A stretch of DNA of 44,711 bases from UBA8514 sp050251415 (GCA_050251415.1 JBFWMT010000016.1:1-44711), one strand, 5' to 3'. Counted from the first letter of the stretch, positions 10,201 to 18,022 are shown. Numbers and translations: made by a program. The notes: generated by a model from the sequence alone, not told the origin.

Positions 10201-10735
10201 AGGGGATGACGAGGAACGTGCCACAAAAGTTATGGACGAGCAACGTGTAAAATATGGTGGCATTGTAACTGAAAAAACTGTTAAATATACCCGCAACAAT
10301 AAGGTTATGGCGTTTATTAAGGTAGAGGATATGTACGGAGTGGTGGAGGTTGTGGTTTTTCCCAACACATATGAAAAGGTACAGGATTTAATTACTGAGG
10401 ACGGCATAGTGATTGTGGAAGGGCGTGTTCAGACTTCAGATGGTGAAGATGGAAAAATAATTGCAGAAAAAATTTTGCCATTAACTGCTGATGACATCAA
10501 GGAGGCAAATGAAACACGTGTGCTTTTTATTAAAGTGGAAAATGCCCAGAGGCTTAAAGAACTTATGCCATTGCTTAAAACCTATGCGGGCAAAGTGCCA
10601 GTAAGAGTACGAAATGTAGAAACAGGAGAAATGTTGATTGCTCCAAAAAGCAGTTGGGTAAATCCATCTGATAAATTAATGGAAGAACTAAAGCAAATGC
10701 TTGGAGAAAACAGCGTCTTACTTCGGGAAAAATAA
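7256..10735 (+). CDS. dnaE: DNA polymerase III subunit alpha (DnaE)
   Basis: 1159 residues, the normal length for DnaE. An N-terminal PHP domain begins FTHLHVHTEYSLLDGSAKI. The C-family polymerase core carries GPGRGSAAGSIVSYC near residue 359 and the catalytic-aspartate motif PDIDVDF near residue 400. A tandem helix-hairpin-helix part follows, and an OB-fold near residues 998-1080 (KYGGIVTEKTVKYT and after). It extends DNA at the replication fork; in Firmicutes it usually works beside PolC, handling lagging-strand and primer extension. A strong AAGGAGG precedes the ATG at 7256. A TATAAT lies at 7220-7225 but has no good -35 partner. Pyruvate kinase follows directly; the pfkA gene often found between them in Firmicutes is absent. 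Confidence 0.97.
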   Translation: METESKQFTHLHVHTEYSLLDGSAKIKELVARAKDLGMESLAITDHGALYGAVEFYKAAKDVGIKPIIGCEVYVAPASRLIKDSSAGFNYYHLVLLAENNEGYQNLIKIVSYGFIDGFYYKPRVDLDLLKKYHKGIIASSACLAGPVARAILQSNYKKAKETALEYEAVFGKGNFFLELQDHGMSEQKIVNQQLLRIHEETGIPMIATNDSHYIYREDAVPHDILLCIQTGKTVNDEDRMRYEGDQFYLKSANEMYTLFPYAKDALENTNKIAQRCNVDFVFHDLKLPQFDVPDGKTAQQYLRELCKEGFQRLYPDADESLRQRLEYELSTIETMGYVDYFLIVWDFIKFAKDNDIIVGPGRGSAAGSIVSYCLSITTIDPIKYNLIFERFLNPERVSMPDIDVDFCYERRQEVIDYVIRKYGDDHVAQIITFGTLAARAAIKDVGRALAMPYAEVDRVSKMIPFELGITIKKALAMNPELRELYENEDSVKNLIDMSARLEGLPRHASTHAAGVVICKEPVMEYVPLNNNDGAITTQYTMTLLEELGILKMDFLGLRTLTVIQNAVKEIKRIHGIELDMDKIPDNDKRVYDLISQGKTEGIFQLESAGMKSFMKELMPSRLEDLIAGISLYRPGPMDFIPKYVKGKNNANNIQYTHPALESILEPTYGCIVYQEQVMQIVRDLAGYSLGRSDLVRRAMSKKKASVMAEERKNFVYGTQGVNGCVKNGIPAEAAEKIFDDMTDFAKYAFNKSHAACYAVVGYQTAWLKAHYPVEFMAALMTSVMDNSPKVSGYIEECKKMGIGLLPPDINEGYPSFSVSDGKIRFGLAAIKSVGRGTINAIVKERENSGAFRSLTDFLKRMDQKELNKRAIESFIKAGAFDSFGGNRSQYMAVYKGVLDGISSARKNNIAGQMDLFAMTMGEEENTESGFQDSFPDISEYSQKDKLAMEKEVLSIYVSGHPLAEYESVLRRKVSCSSLDIMAGDDEERATKVMDEQRVKYGGIVTEKTVKYTRNNKVMAFIKVEDMYGVVEVVVFPNTYEKVQDLITEDGIVIVEGRVQTSDGEDGKIIAEKILPLTADDIKEANETRVLFIKVENAQRLKELMPLLKTYAGKVPVRVRNVETGEMLIAPKSSWVNPSDKLMEELKQMLGENSVLLREK

Positions 10736-10776
10736 TAAATATTATATAAAGGTACAATAGAGGAGGATAGCAGAAT

Positions 10777-12534
10777 ATGAGAAGAACAAAAATAGTTTGC
10801 ACACTTGGCCCAGCAACAAATTCCAAGGAGAAAATTAAAGAACTTATTCAAAATGGAATGGATGCAGCAAGAATAAATTTTTCCCATGGAACTTACGATA
10901 CTCACGAGGTGCTTATAAACGACCTTAAAGAGGCACGTAAGGAATTGGATGCCCCAATACCGTTAATATTGGATACAAAAGGCCCAGAAATAAGAATTAA
11001 AAAATTTGCTAAAGCCAAGGTTTATCTTGAACCAGGCAGTATATTTACCCTTACAACAAAAGAAATTGAGGGTAACGAAAAAATGGTAAGTGTTACCTAT
11101 AAAAATTTGCCAAAAGACCTTAATAAAAATAGCCGTGTGCTTTTGGATGACGGACTTGTGGAATTGAAGGTAGTTGGTCTTACAGATACGGATATTGAAT
11201 GCGAAGTTATAAACGGCGGATTTTTAAGCTCCAATAAAGGCGTTAATGTGCCTGACGTTTATGTTAATTTACCAGCACTTACCCAAAGGGATATAGAGGA
11301 CATTAAGTTTGGTATTAAAATGGGATTTGACTATATTGCAGCTTCTTTTATTAGAAATGCCAATGATGTTGTTAAAATAAGACGTGTGCTAGAAGAAAAT
11401 GGCGGTGATGACATTAATATTATTGCCAAAATTGAAAACCGTGAGGGCGTTAATAACATAGAAGAAATACTTGATGTTGCTGACGGCATTATGGTGGCAC
11501 GTGGGGATCTTGGTGTGGAGATACCTATTGAGGAAGTTCCACTTGTTCAGAAAGATTTAATTAAAAAAGCGAATGCTTTTTGCAAGCCTGTAATTACAGC
11601 AACGCAAATGCTTGAAAGCATGGCTTCCAACCCACGTCCAACCCGTGCAGAGGCTAACGACGTTGCAAATGCTATTTTTGACGGCAGTGATGCCATTATG
11701 CTTAGCGGAGAAACTGCACAGGGGAAATATCCGGTAGAAAGCGTTTCTACTATGGCACGCATTGCTTTTACTACAGAAAGCAGTATTAATTATATTAAAA
11801 GACTTCGTCAGCAGTTTTCACCTGAACAGACCAATATGACAAATGCCATAAGCTATGCGGCTTGTACCACAGCGGCAGAACTTAATACAACCTGTATTGC
11901 AACTGTTACAAAAACAGGGTTTACAGCACGTATGATTTCTAAATTTAAACCATCTTGCCCAATTGCCGCAAGCAGTTTTAATGAAACCGTTTGGCGTCAG
12001 CTGAACCTGGTTTGGGGTTGTAAGCCTGTTCTTTTGGAAGAAATTTTGGATAACACCAAGGTTTTTGAACTGGCTATGGAAACTGCAGTTAAAAGCGGAC
12101 TTGCCGTTAATGGGGATACCGTTGTAATTGCAGTTGGGGTACCTGTTGGTGTTTCTGGCTCTACCAACACAATGAGGGTTGAAATTGTGGGGGACGTTAT
12201 ATGTAAGGGTTATGGTGTGGGTACAAAGCGTGCCTCAGGCAAGGCAACTATTGTAAAAGTGTTTGGCGAGGCACAAAAGAGGTTTAAAAAAGGAGATGTA
12301 CTTGTAACCACATCAACTTGTAATGACTTAATGCCTTTTGCAAAAAAAGCATCAGCAATTGTAGTTGGGCCAATTGAACATACCGAAAACAGCCATGCAG
12401 AAATAGTTGGACATGCACTTGATATTCCTGTGGTTATCTGCAATAATAAAGTTACCGACCTTATTAAGGATGGAACACTTATAACAGTGGACGCAAAGAA
12501 GGGTTTTGTGTATTCAGGAATGCCTGAGGAGTAG
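10777..12534 (+). CDS. pyk: Pyruvate kinase with C-terminal PEP-utilizer domain
   Basis: 585 residues, matching the long Firmicute form. The barrel starts TKIVCTLGPATNSKEKI and holds the metal/phosphate site AKIENREGVNNIEEIL and the signature MVARGDLGVEIP. The C-terminal 110 residues (about 476-585) form the extra PEP-utilizer swivelling domain, which retains the HAEIVG segment. It converts phosphoenolpyruvate and ADP to pyruvate and ATP, the last ATP-forming step of glycolysis. The gene lies 41 bp behind dnaE with AGAGGAGGAT before the start, so the two may share a transcript. The rubredoxin gene follows 11 bp later. Confidence 0.97.
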   Translation: MRRTKIVCTLGPATNSKEKIKELIQNGMDAARINFSHGTYDTHEVLINDLKEARKELDAPIPLILDTKGPEIRIKKFAKAKVYLEPGSIFTLTTKEIEGNEKMVSVTYKNLPKDLNKNSRVLLDDGLVELKVVGLTDTDIECEVINGGFLSSNKGVNVPDVYVNLPALTQRDIEDIKFGIKMGFDYIAASFIRNANDVVKIRRVLEENGGDDINIIAKIENREGVNNIEEILDVADGIMVARGDLGVEIPIEEVPLVQKDLIKKANAFCKPVITATQMLESMASNPRPTRAEANDVANAIFDGSDAIMLSGETAQGKYPVESVSTMARIAFTTESSINYIKRLRQQFSPEQTNMTNAISYAACTTAAELNTTCIATVTKTGFTARMISKFKPSCPIAASSFNETVWRQLNLVWGCKPVLLEEILDNTKVFELAMETAVKSGLAVNGDTVVIAVGVPVGVSGSTNTMRVEIVGDVICKGYGVGTKRASGKATIVKVFGEAQKRFKKGDVLVTTSTCNDLMPFAKKASAIVVGPIEHTENSHAEIVGHALDIPVVICNNKVTDLIKDGTLITVDAKKGFVYSGMPEE

Positions 12535-12545
12535 GAGGAAAATTT

Positions 12546-12704
12546 ATGGATAAATATGTATGTACAATATGTGGATATATTTATGACGAGGAAAAGGGAG
12601 ATATTGCCCAAGGGGTTGCACCAAGGACACTTTTTAGCAAATTGCCAGAGGATTGGTTTTGCGAGCAGTGCGAGGTAGGAAAAGAAGAATTTGAGAAAAT
12701 GTAA
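12546..12704 (+). CDS. Rubredoxin
   Basis: 52 residues, the canonical rubredoxin length. The first iron-binding knuckle reads CTICGYIYDEEKGD and the second WFCEQCEVGKEEFEKM, giving four cysteines in two CxxC pairs that bind a single iron. The usual CPxCG of the second knuckle is CEQCE here, a mild divergence. Rubredoxins carry electrons in anaerobes, often for peroxide or oxygen detoxification. No obvious redox partner is encoded nearby. It is translated from its own AGGAGG placed right at the pyk stop codon, so it is probably co-transcribed with pyk. Confidence 0.9.
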   Translation: MDKYVCTICGYIYDEEKGDIAQGVAPRTLFSKLPEDWFCEQCEVGKEEFEKM

Positions 12705-12716
12705 AGAGGTACTTAT

Positions 12717-12869
12717 ATGGATGAAAAGACTTTAGAAAACATGAAAGCCGCGCTGGAAATTTTTTATGAGGTAAACGGCTATGAGGATTTTTATAACGAA
12801 CAGTTAAAAATCAGAACGCCAGCTGAAATTTACGAGCTTTATGAGGATACTTTTGGCGAGCAAATTTAA
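12717..12869 (+). CDS. Small acidic protein, unknown function
   Basis: A 50-codon frame (MDEKTLENMKAALEIF... ending EDTFGEQI) begins 12 bp after the rubredoxin stop, behind an AGAGGT ribosome binding site. The product is strongly acidic, tyrosine-rich and has no cysteine, signal peptide or membrane segment; it looks helical. The close spacing, good ribosome binding site and non-random composition support a real gene, perhaps a partner of the rubredoxin. I do not recognise a family. Confidence 0.7.
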   Translation: MDEKTLENMKAALEIFYEVNGYEDFYNEQLKIRTPAEIYELYEDTFGEQI

Positions 12870-12899
12870 TTACAAAAAACTTAATTTTTTAAATTTTAC

Positions 12900-12928
12900 T
12901 TGTTATTTACCTAAATCAATAGTATTAT
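12900..12928 (+). promoter_or_regulatory. Sigma-A promoter of 30-aa membrane peptide gene
   Basis: TTGTTA (12900-12905) and TATTAT (12923-12928) with a 17-bp spacer. The predicted transcript runs through the small gene to the terminator at 13082-13113, a unit of only about 180 bases. Confidence 0.65.
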
Positions 12929-12981
12929 AGCCTTGTAGGCAAAAAATGCTGAAGCAAGAGAAAGATGAGGGTGAATAAAAT

Positions 12982-13074
12982 ATGGTAGAAATGTCAATTT
13001 TCGCTGTGTTACTAAGTTTTGTAGTAGCATCGCTTACTATTATATTTAAAAATAAAAGAACAAAAACAAATTGA
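12982..13074 (+). CDS. 30-aa single-span membrane peptide
   Basis: The frame encodes MVEMSIFAVLLSFVVASLTI followed by a short basic tail (about ten residues with five Lys/Arg). This gives one hydrophobic helix with a positively charged cytoplasmic C-terminus. GAGGGTGA precedes the ATG, a well-formed promoter lies upstream and an intrinsic terminator directly follows, so this is a monocistronic mini-gene. The layout resembles type I toxin peptides of Firmicutes and also small regulatory or KdpF-like membrane peptides. No antisense RNA promoter was convincing. The function is unknown. Confidence 0.65.
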   Translation: MVEMSIFAVLLSFVVASLTIIFKNKRTKTN

Positions 13075-13081
13075 CTTTTTT

Positions 13082-13113
13082 GAGAGTACCTATTTAGGGT
13101 GCTCTCTTTTTTT
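13082..13113 (+). terminator. Intrinsic terminator of membrane peptide gene
   Basis: GAGAGTACC pairs with GGGTGCTCTC (one bulge) around TATTTA and is followed by seven T residues. Confidence 0.85.
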
Positions 13114-13124
13114 GTATAAAAAAA

Positions 13125-13436
13125 GGTGCAGAGGTTGTCTGCACCCGGGGCTGACGAAAAAGTCGAAAGATTGAGGGTTTTGCCCTCAAACACCCACAAG
13201 GGTTTCTGGTCAGCACTTTGCTTTGCAAAGCTGTCCTTTGGACAGATGGCATGTCTTTACCATTACATTGGTCAGCACTTTGCTTTGCAAAGCTGTCCTA
13301 CGAACAGATGGCACTTCTTTGCCATTGCCACCTTGACCCATCTAAAACCGCATAAATATGCGGTTTTAAATAAAAGTTTTTGGTCTTGCTTTTTTCAAAA
13401 AGCAAGTGGGTTTGGGCAACGCCCAAGGTTTTGACT
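13125..13436 (+). repeat. Modular hairpin repeat, copy A (longest)
   Basis: A string of consecutive hairpins. In order: GGTGCAGA/TCTGCACC (13125-13145); a segment around GAGGGTTTTGCCCTC; two tandem 62-bp units (13208-13269, 13270-13331), each containing GCTTTGCAAAGC and a CTGTCC...GACAG stem; a 10-bp perfect stem AAAACCGCAT/ATGCGGTTTT (13344-13367); CTTGCTTTTTTCAAAAAGCAAG; and TTGGGC-AAC-GCCCAA (13412-13426). The same modules recur at 20530, 22147 (inverted) and 43388. It fills the gap between the membrane peptide gene and the convergent ABC-F gene, which has no other terminator. Confidence 0.85.
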
Positions 13437-13456
13437 GTATCTACTTGCGTAATATT

Positions 13457-15013
13457 TTATATTTGTTTTGTTGTCCAGCTTTCGCAGTTCCACACATCTG
13501 TTACTAAACCTTCATAAAATTCAGGCTCGTGGCATATCAGTAGGATACTGCCTTTATATGCCTTTAAGGCACGTTTAAGCTCCTCTTTTGCGTCTACATC
13601 CAAATGGTTTGTAGGCTCGTCCAAAAGAAGTACATTGGTTTCACGGTTAATCAGTTTGCATAGACGTACCTTTGCCTGCTCGCCACCACTAAGCACCTTA
13701 ACCATACTTTCTATGTGCTTTGTGGTAAGTCCGCATTTTGCTAAAGCACTGCGTACCTCATACTGGCTGTAGCTTGGGAACTCTTTCCAAATTTCATCTA
13801 TACAGTTTACATTTTCAGTATATTTTTTCTCCTGTTCAAAATAACCTGTAAACAGATAATCGCCTAGTATGGTTGTTCCACTTAAAGGAGGAATAATGCC
13901 CAAAATACTTTTAAGTAAAGTTGTTTTACCAATTCCGTTTGCACCAGTAAGGGCAAGCTTTTGCCCACGCTCCATTTGCAGTGTAAGGGGTTTTGACAAA
14001 GCCTCATCGTAGCCAATTACCAAATCCTTGGTTTCAAATATATATCTGCTTGCGGCACGTGCCTCTTTAAACACAAACTCTGGCTTTGGTTTATCTTTTC
14101 CAAGCTCTATTATATCCATTTTATCCAGCTTTTTCTGGCGTGACATAGCCATGTTTCTGGTTGAAACACGAGCTTTATTGCGGGCAACAAAATCTTTAAG
14201 GTCATCAATTTCTTGCTGTTGTTTTTTGTATGCAGACTCAAGCTGTGATCGCTTCATAGCATAAATCTCTTCAAATTTTTCGTAGTTGCCAACGTAGCGG
14301 TTTAGTTCTCCATTTTCAACATGATAAATAAGGTTTATTACACTGTTAAGAAATGGGATATCGTGAGAAATAAGGATGAAGGCATTCTCATAGTCTATAA
14401 GGTAGCGCTTTAGCCATTCAATATGGCTTTCGTCTAAATAGTTTGTAGGTTCATCCAAAAGAAGGATGTCGGGCTTTTCCAGCAAAAGCTTTCCTAAAAG
14501 CACCTTTGTACGCTGTCCCCCTGATAACTCTGTAACGTCTTTATCAAAGCCGATATCTTCAAGACCTAATGCACGACCAACTTCGTCTACCTTAGAGTCT
14601 ATAATATAAAAATCGTGGGTGGTAAGTAAATCTTGTATTTCTCCAAGTTCCTCCATCATTTGGTCTAGTTCTTCGGGTGAAGCATCCCCCATATTGTCGC
14701 AAATGTGGTTCATTTTATCTTCCAGTTCAAAAAGTGAAGCAAAGGCGCTTTTTAATACATCCCGTATGGACATGCCTTTATCCAACACAGTGTGCTGGTC
14801 AAGATAGCCAACTTTCACATTTTTGCTCCATTCAATTTTACCCTCGTCGGGCTGAAGAGAGCCTGTGATAATGTTCATAAATGTGGATTTGCCTTCGCCG
14901 TTTGCGCCCACAAAGCCCACATGCTCGCCTTTTAAAAGGCGGAAAGATACGTTGTTAAAAATTGCTCTGTCACCAAAGCCATGGCTAAGGTTTTGTACGT
15001 TTAAAATACTCAT
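13457..15013 (-). CDS. ABC-F family ATPase (YbiT/YkpA-like)
   Basis: 518 residues with two ABC ATPase domains and no membrane part. The Walker A motifs are GANGEGKSTF and GANGIGKTTL. Signatures are LSGGQRTKVLLGKLL and LSGGEQAKVRLCKL, each followed by LLLDEPTN. A charged helical linker with many Lys/Arg/Gln joins the domains (about residues 240-300). ABC-F proteins bind the ribosomal E site and relieve stalled or drug-blocked ribosomes. The sequence style is that of housekeeping YbiT/YkpA rather than a clear antibiotic-resistance subclass. AAGGAGC precedes the ATG. Confidence 0.92.
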   Translation of the reverse strand: MSILNVQNLSHGFGDRAIFNNVSFRLLKGEHVGFVGANGEGKSTFMNIITGSLQPDEGKIEWSKNVKVGYLDQHTVLDKGMSIRDVLKSAFASLFELEDKMNHICDNMGDASPEELDQMMEELGEIQDLLTTHDFYIIDSKVDEVGRALGLEDIGFDKDVTELSGGQRTKVLLGKLLLEKPDILLLDEPTNYLDESHIEWLKRYLIDYENAFILISHDIPFLNSVINLIYHVENGELNRYVGNYEKFEEIYAMKRSQLESAYKKQQQEIDDLKDFVARNKARVSTRNMAMSRQKKLDKMDIIELGKDKPKPEFVFKEARAASRYIFETKDLVIGYDEALSKPLTLQMERGQKLALTGANGIGKTTLLKSILGIIPPLSGTTILGDYLFTGYFEQEKKYTENVNCIDEIWKEFPSYSQYEVRSALAKCGLTTKHIESMVKVLSGGEQAKVRLCKLINRETNVLLLDEPTNHLDVDAKEELKRALKAYKGSILLICHEPEFYEGLVTDVWNCESWTTKQI

Positions 15014-15060
15014 TTAATAAGCTCCTTAAAAATCAACATTAGTAATATGCATATGAAGCT

Positions 15061-15089
15061 ATTTTATAATGAACAGAGGTTAATTTCAA
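15061..15089 (-). promoter_or_regulatory. Sigma-A promoter of ABC-F gene
   Basis: On the minus strand, TTGAAA (15089-15084) and TAAAAT (15066-15061) are 17 bp apart, about 47 bases before the start codon. Confidence 0.65.
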
Positions 15090-15128
15090 CATAAAAATAC
15101 TGACAGGCGTAGTTTTAGGTGAAAAAAT

Positions 15129-15170
15129 AAAAAGGCAGTTGCATTGAAATAATTTCAAAATGCAACTGCC
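15129..15170 (-). terminator. Intrinsic terminator of ilvD
   Basis: Read on the minus strand, GGCAGTTGCATT pairs with AATGCAACTGCC and is followed by a T-rich run. It lies about 70 bases beyond the ilvD stop. Confidence 0.85.
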
Positions 15171-15241
15171 ATTAATATTTAAGCTTGTACAAAACCTAAA
15201 AAAGGTTCTGTGTGTGGAAAAATTAATCTATAATTTGCTTT

Positions 15242-16900
15242 TTATCTTTTGAAAACAGCACCGTCCATAGCACTTGTTACCATCTTGCTGTATCTGTCTA
15301 AATAGCTACCTGGTTTAACAGGGGGCTCATTCGGTGTCCAGCCTTCTTTTCTCTTAGCAATTTCATCTTCGCTAACTTCAAGTGTAACCAGACCGCCTTC
15401 AATATCAATTGAAATTGTGTCGCCTTCTTTAATAAAGGCAATTAAACCACCTTCAGCAGCTTCTGGAGAAACATGACCAATGGCTGCGCCACGGGTAGCA
15501 CCAGAAAAACGTCCGTCTGTAACAAGGGCAACACTTTCGCCAAGACCCATACCAATAATAGCTGAGGTTGGTGTAAGCATTTCTCTCATGCCAGGACCAC
15601 CTTTAGGGCCTTCATAACGAATAACAACTACGTCTCCAGGGTTGATTTGGCCATCGTAAATAGCTTTAACAGCAATCTCTTCTTTTTCGAATACTCTGGC
15701 AGGGCCTGAGTGCTTAAGCATTGCAGGGTCAACACCTGCTTTTTTACATACAGCGCCGCCTTCTGCAAGGTTACCGTAAAGGATTTTAAGACCGCCTGTT
15801 TGACTGTAAGCAGTTTCCTTTGTTTTAACAACATCATCGTCTGTAACCCTAGCGTTTTCAACATTTTCAAATACAGTTTTACCTGTAACTGTCATGTTGT
15901 CTTTAATGTAGCCATATCCTTTAAGTCTGTTCATAAGACCTGCAATACCGCCGGCATCATCAAGATCAAGTGGGTAATGAGTACCCGCTGGTTTAAGTTT
16001 AACAAAGTGAGGTGTTGCAGCAGCAATTTTTTCAACTTCATCAAAGCTGAAAGGAATATCTGCTTCGTGGCAGATAGCTGCAAGGTGAAGCATTGTATTT
16101 GAAGAACCACCAATAGCCATGTCTACAACAAGTGCGTTGTGTACAGCTTCAGGTGTAAGAATTTGTTTTGCAGTAATACCTTTTTCAAGCAATTCCATAA
16201 TTTTGATACCGCTTCTTTTAGCAAGCGCAAGCTTTCTTGAGCCCATAGCAGGTGCGGTTGAGCCAGGTAAGCAAAGGCCAAGTGCTTCTGTTAAGAAGTT
16301 CATTGAGTTCGCTGTACCAAGAAGATTACATGCGCCACAGCCAGGAAGAGCAGCCTGTTCAAGCTCGGAAAGTTCTTCGTTTGTCATAAGACCGCGCTGA
16401 ACTAAGCCTGAGGATTCCATAAGGTCTGTGTAACCAGCTTTTTGACCTTTGAAACGGCCAGTAGCCATAACACCACCACTGATGATGATTGTAGGAAGGT
16501 CAAGTCTTGCAGCTGCAATAATCATACCAGGTGTGATTTTGTCACAGTCTGTAACCATAACCATAGCATCGTAGCTATGTCCGTTCATCATACATTCAAC
16601 ACTGTCGGCAATAAGTTCACGGCTTGCAAGTGGATAATGCATTCCATAGTTACCCTGTGCTATACCATCACAAATACCGATTGTTGGGAACTCAATTGGT
16701 GTACCGCCTGCAGCGATAATACCATCTTTAACAGCTCTTGCAATGCTGTCAAGGTGTTTGTGACCAGGCATAGATTCGTTTTGCGAGTTAATAACTGCAA
16801 TTAATGGTTTTTCTAAGTCTTCAGGAATTAAGCCCATTGAGTAGTAAAGCGCTCTATGAGTTGCTCTTTCAAGACCTCTTGTTGTGATATGACTTTTCAT
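15242..16900 (-). CDS. ilvD: Dihydroxy-acid dehydratase
   Basis: 552 residues, normal for IlvD. Iron-sulfur cysteines appear in the motifs VTDCDKITPGM (Cys119) and PGCGACNLLGTANSM (Cys188 and Cys191). The C-terminal signature GRFSGATRGAAIGHVSPEAA is intact. The enzyme dehydrates 2,3-dihydroxy-isovalerate and -methylvalerate to the 2-keto acids, the third step of valine/isoleucine synthesis, and also feeds ketoisovalerate to pantothenate synthesis. No other ilv gene is adjacent, so it stands alone between its own promoter and terminator; panB lies 26 kb away in the same window. The short leader carries no T-box. Confidence 0.97.
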   Translation of the reverse strand: MKSHITTRGLERATHRALYYSMGLIPEDLEKPLIAVINSQNESMPGHKHLDSIARAVKDGIIAAGGTPIEFPTIGICDGIAQGNYGMHYPLASRELIADSVECMMNGHSYDAMVMVTDCDKITPGMIIAAARLDLPTIIISGGVMATGRFKGQKAGYTDLMESSGLVQRGLMTNEELSELEQAALPGCGACNLLGTANSMNFLTEALGLCLPGSTAPAMGSRKLALAKRSGIKIMELLEKGITAKQILTPEAVHNALVVDMAIGGSSNTMLHLAAICHEADIPFSFDEVEKIAAATPHFVKLKPAGTHYPLDLDDAGGIAGLMNRLKGYGYIKDNMTVTGKTVFENVENARVTDDDVVKTKETAYSQTGGLKILYGNLAEGGAVCKKAGVDPAMLKHSGPARVFEKEEIAVKAIYDGQINPGDVVVIRYEGPKGGPGMREMLTPTSAIIGMGLGESVALVTDGRFSGATRGAAIGHVSPEAAEGGLIAFIKEGDTISIDIEGGLVTLEVSEDEIAKRKEGWTPNEPPVKPGSYLDRYSKMVTSAMDGAVFKR

Positions 16901-16960
16901 CTAAAATTTCCCCCTTAAAATTCAAAAATCTTGTTTGTATGATTTTTTACACACACAATA

Positions 16961-16989
16961 AATATAGCATAAAAAAATTTGTTTTACAA
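16961..16989 (-). promoter_or_regulatory. Sigma-A promoter of ilvD
   Basis: On the minus strand, TTGTAA (16989-16984) and TATATT (16966-16961) are separated by 17 bp, giving a leader of roughly 50 bases. Confidence 0.7.
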
Positions 16990-17012
16990 GGATATAAATA
17001 GTGTGTAGTATA

Positions 17013-17041
17013 TTGTATTTTATGATGCATTTTAGTATACT
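17013..17041 (+). promoter_or_regulatory. Sigma-A promoter of AEC-hydrolase-isomerase operon
   Basis: TTGTAT (17013-17018) and TATACT (17036-17041) have a 17-bp spacer, about 40 bases before the AEC start codon. The region is back to back with the ilvD promoter. Confidence 0.7.
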
Positions 17042-17089
17042 TTACGGATAACAAATTGCATATACATACAAATTTGAGGAGAGATAAAA

Positions 17090-18013
17090 ATGGCATTTTC
17101 ACAACTACTAAGCTCTATGGCAATGCTTTTAACCATGGTAGTACCAGGCATTATTTTTAAAAAAAGAGGTCTAATAACAGAAAGCCAAACAAAATGTATT
17201 TCAAACATTATAATTAACCTTATTGTGCCAGCAATAATTATTCATGCTTTTCAAATTGAATATACGGAAGAGATGGCTGGCAATATATTTAAAATAATAG
17301 GTCTGTTTGGTGTAATGATTGCGGTAAGTGCGGTTATTTTGGTGGTTGTATCTAAAGCGGCAAATTTCAACAACTTCCAAAAGGGCATTTTTGCCGCAGT
17401 GCTGATGATTCCAAACACAGGGTTTATAGGGATACCCCTTATGAACGCTTTTTATGGGGCAGAAGGACTTCTTTACGTATCTATTATGGAGATAGCAGGA
17501 GATTTTTTTGTATTTACTGTTGTTTACACAATTTTTGCAAGAACTGCAGGGCATAATGGAAAGATGCAAATAAGAGAATTCTTTAACCCACCTATTATTG
17601 CTGTAATAGTAGGGTTTACACTTTTTATGTTTAAAATTACACTTCCACCGTTTTTAGGTGGTGCGGCAAAAAATATAAGCGATGCGTCGGGAGCAATGGC
17701 TATGTTTGTGCTTGGTTCACAACTTGCTGACATTAAAGTAAAAGAATTTTTTGGGGAGGTAAAGGTGTATATTCAAGTAGGGGCAAGGCTTATACTAATG
17801 CCTATCGTGGCATTTGTTATGATGCGCCTTATATTAAAGGATACTTCACTGCTTTCAACTGTATTTGTACTTTCTTGGGGATTGCCAGCGGGGGTTTTCG
17901 GTGTTGTTCTTGCAGAAAAATTTAATACCGACCCTGCCTTTGCCACAAAATGCGTTATGCTCTCTAACATACTTTGTTTAATAACCATACCAATTTGTGC
18001 CATGGTTTTATAG
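17090..18013 (+). CDS. AEC family transporter (malate/auxin-efflux type)
   Basis: 307 residues with about ten hydrophobic spans. Family features include the N-terminal MVVPGIIFKKRGLITESQ, the first-half segment LMIPNTGFIGIPLMNAFYG and the second-half LSWGLPAGVFGVVLAEKFN. AEC proteins move organic acids such as malate or malonate, or other carboxylates, across the membrane; the substrate here is open. A GAGGAGA ribosome binding site precedes the ATG. It leads an operon with a CocE-like hydrolase (9 bp gap) and a sugar-isomerase-like enzyme, which suggests uptake of a compound that the two enzymes then process. Confidence 0.9.
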   Translation: MAFSQLLSSMAMLLTMVVPGIIFKKRGLITESQTKCISNIIINLIVPAIIIHAFQIEYTEEMAGNIFKIIGLFGVMIAVSAVILVVVSKAANFNNFQKGIFAAVLMIPNTGFIGIPLMNAFYGAEGLLYVSIMEIAGDFFVFTVVYTIFARTAGHNGKMQIREFFNPPIIAVIVGFTLFMFKITLPPFLGGAAKNISDASGAMAMFVLGSQLADIKVKEFFGEVKVYIQVGARLILMPIVAFVMMRLILKDTSLLSTVFVLSWGLPAGVFGVVLAEKFNTDPAFATKCVMLSNILCLITIPICAMVL

Positions 18014-18022
18014 GAGAAAGCA

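Noticed and set aside
13030..13075. Antisense promoter for a type I antitoxin opposite the 30-aa peptide gene
   Set aside because: A reverse TATAAT exists near 13040-13045, but the best -35 partner (TTGTTT) has a 19-bp spacer, which is too weak to claim.
13126..13434. 102-codon ORF across repeat copy A
   Set aside because: The frame is made entirely of repeat modules; the other copies do not keep it, so it is a by-product of the repeat.
13125..13436. CRISPR array reading of the repeated segments
   Set aside because: The units are joined directly as hairpin modules, with no regular repeat-spacer alternation and no cas genes.
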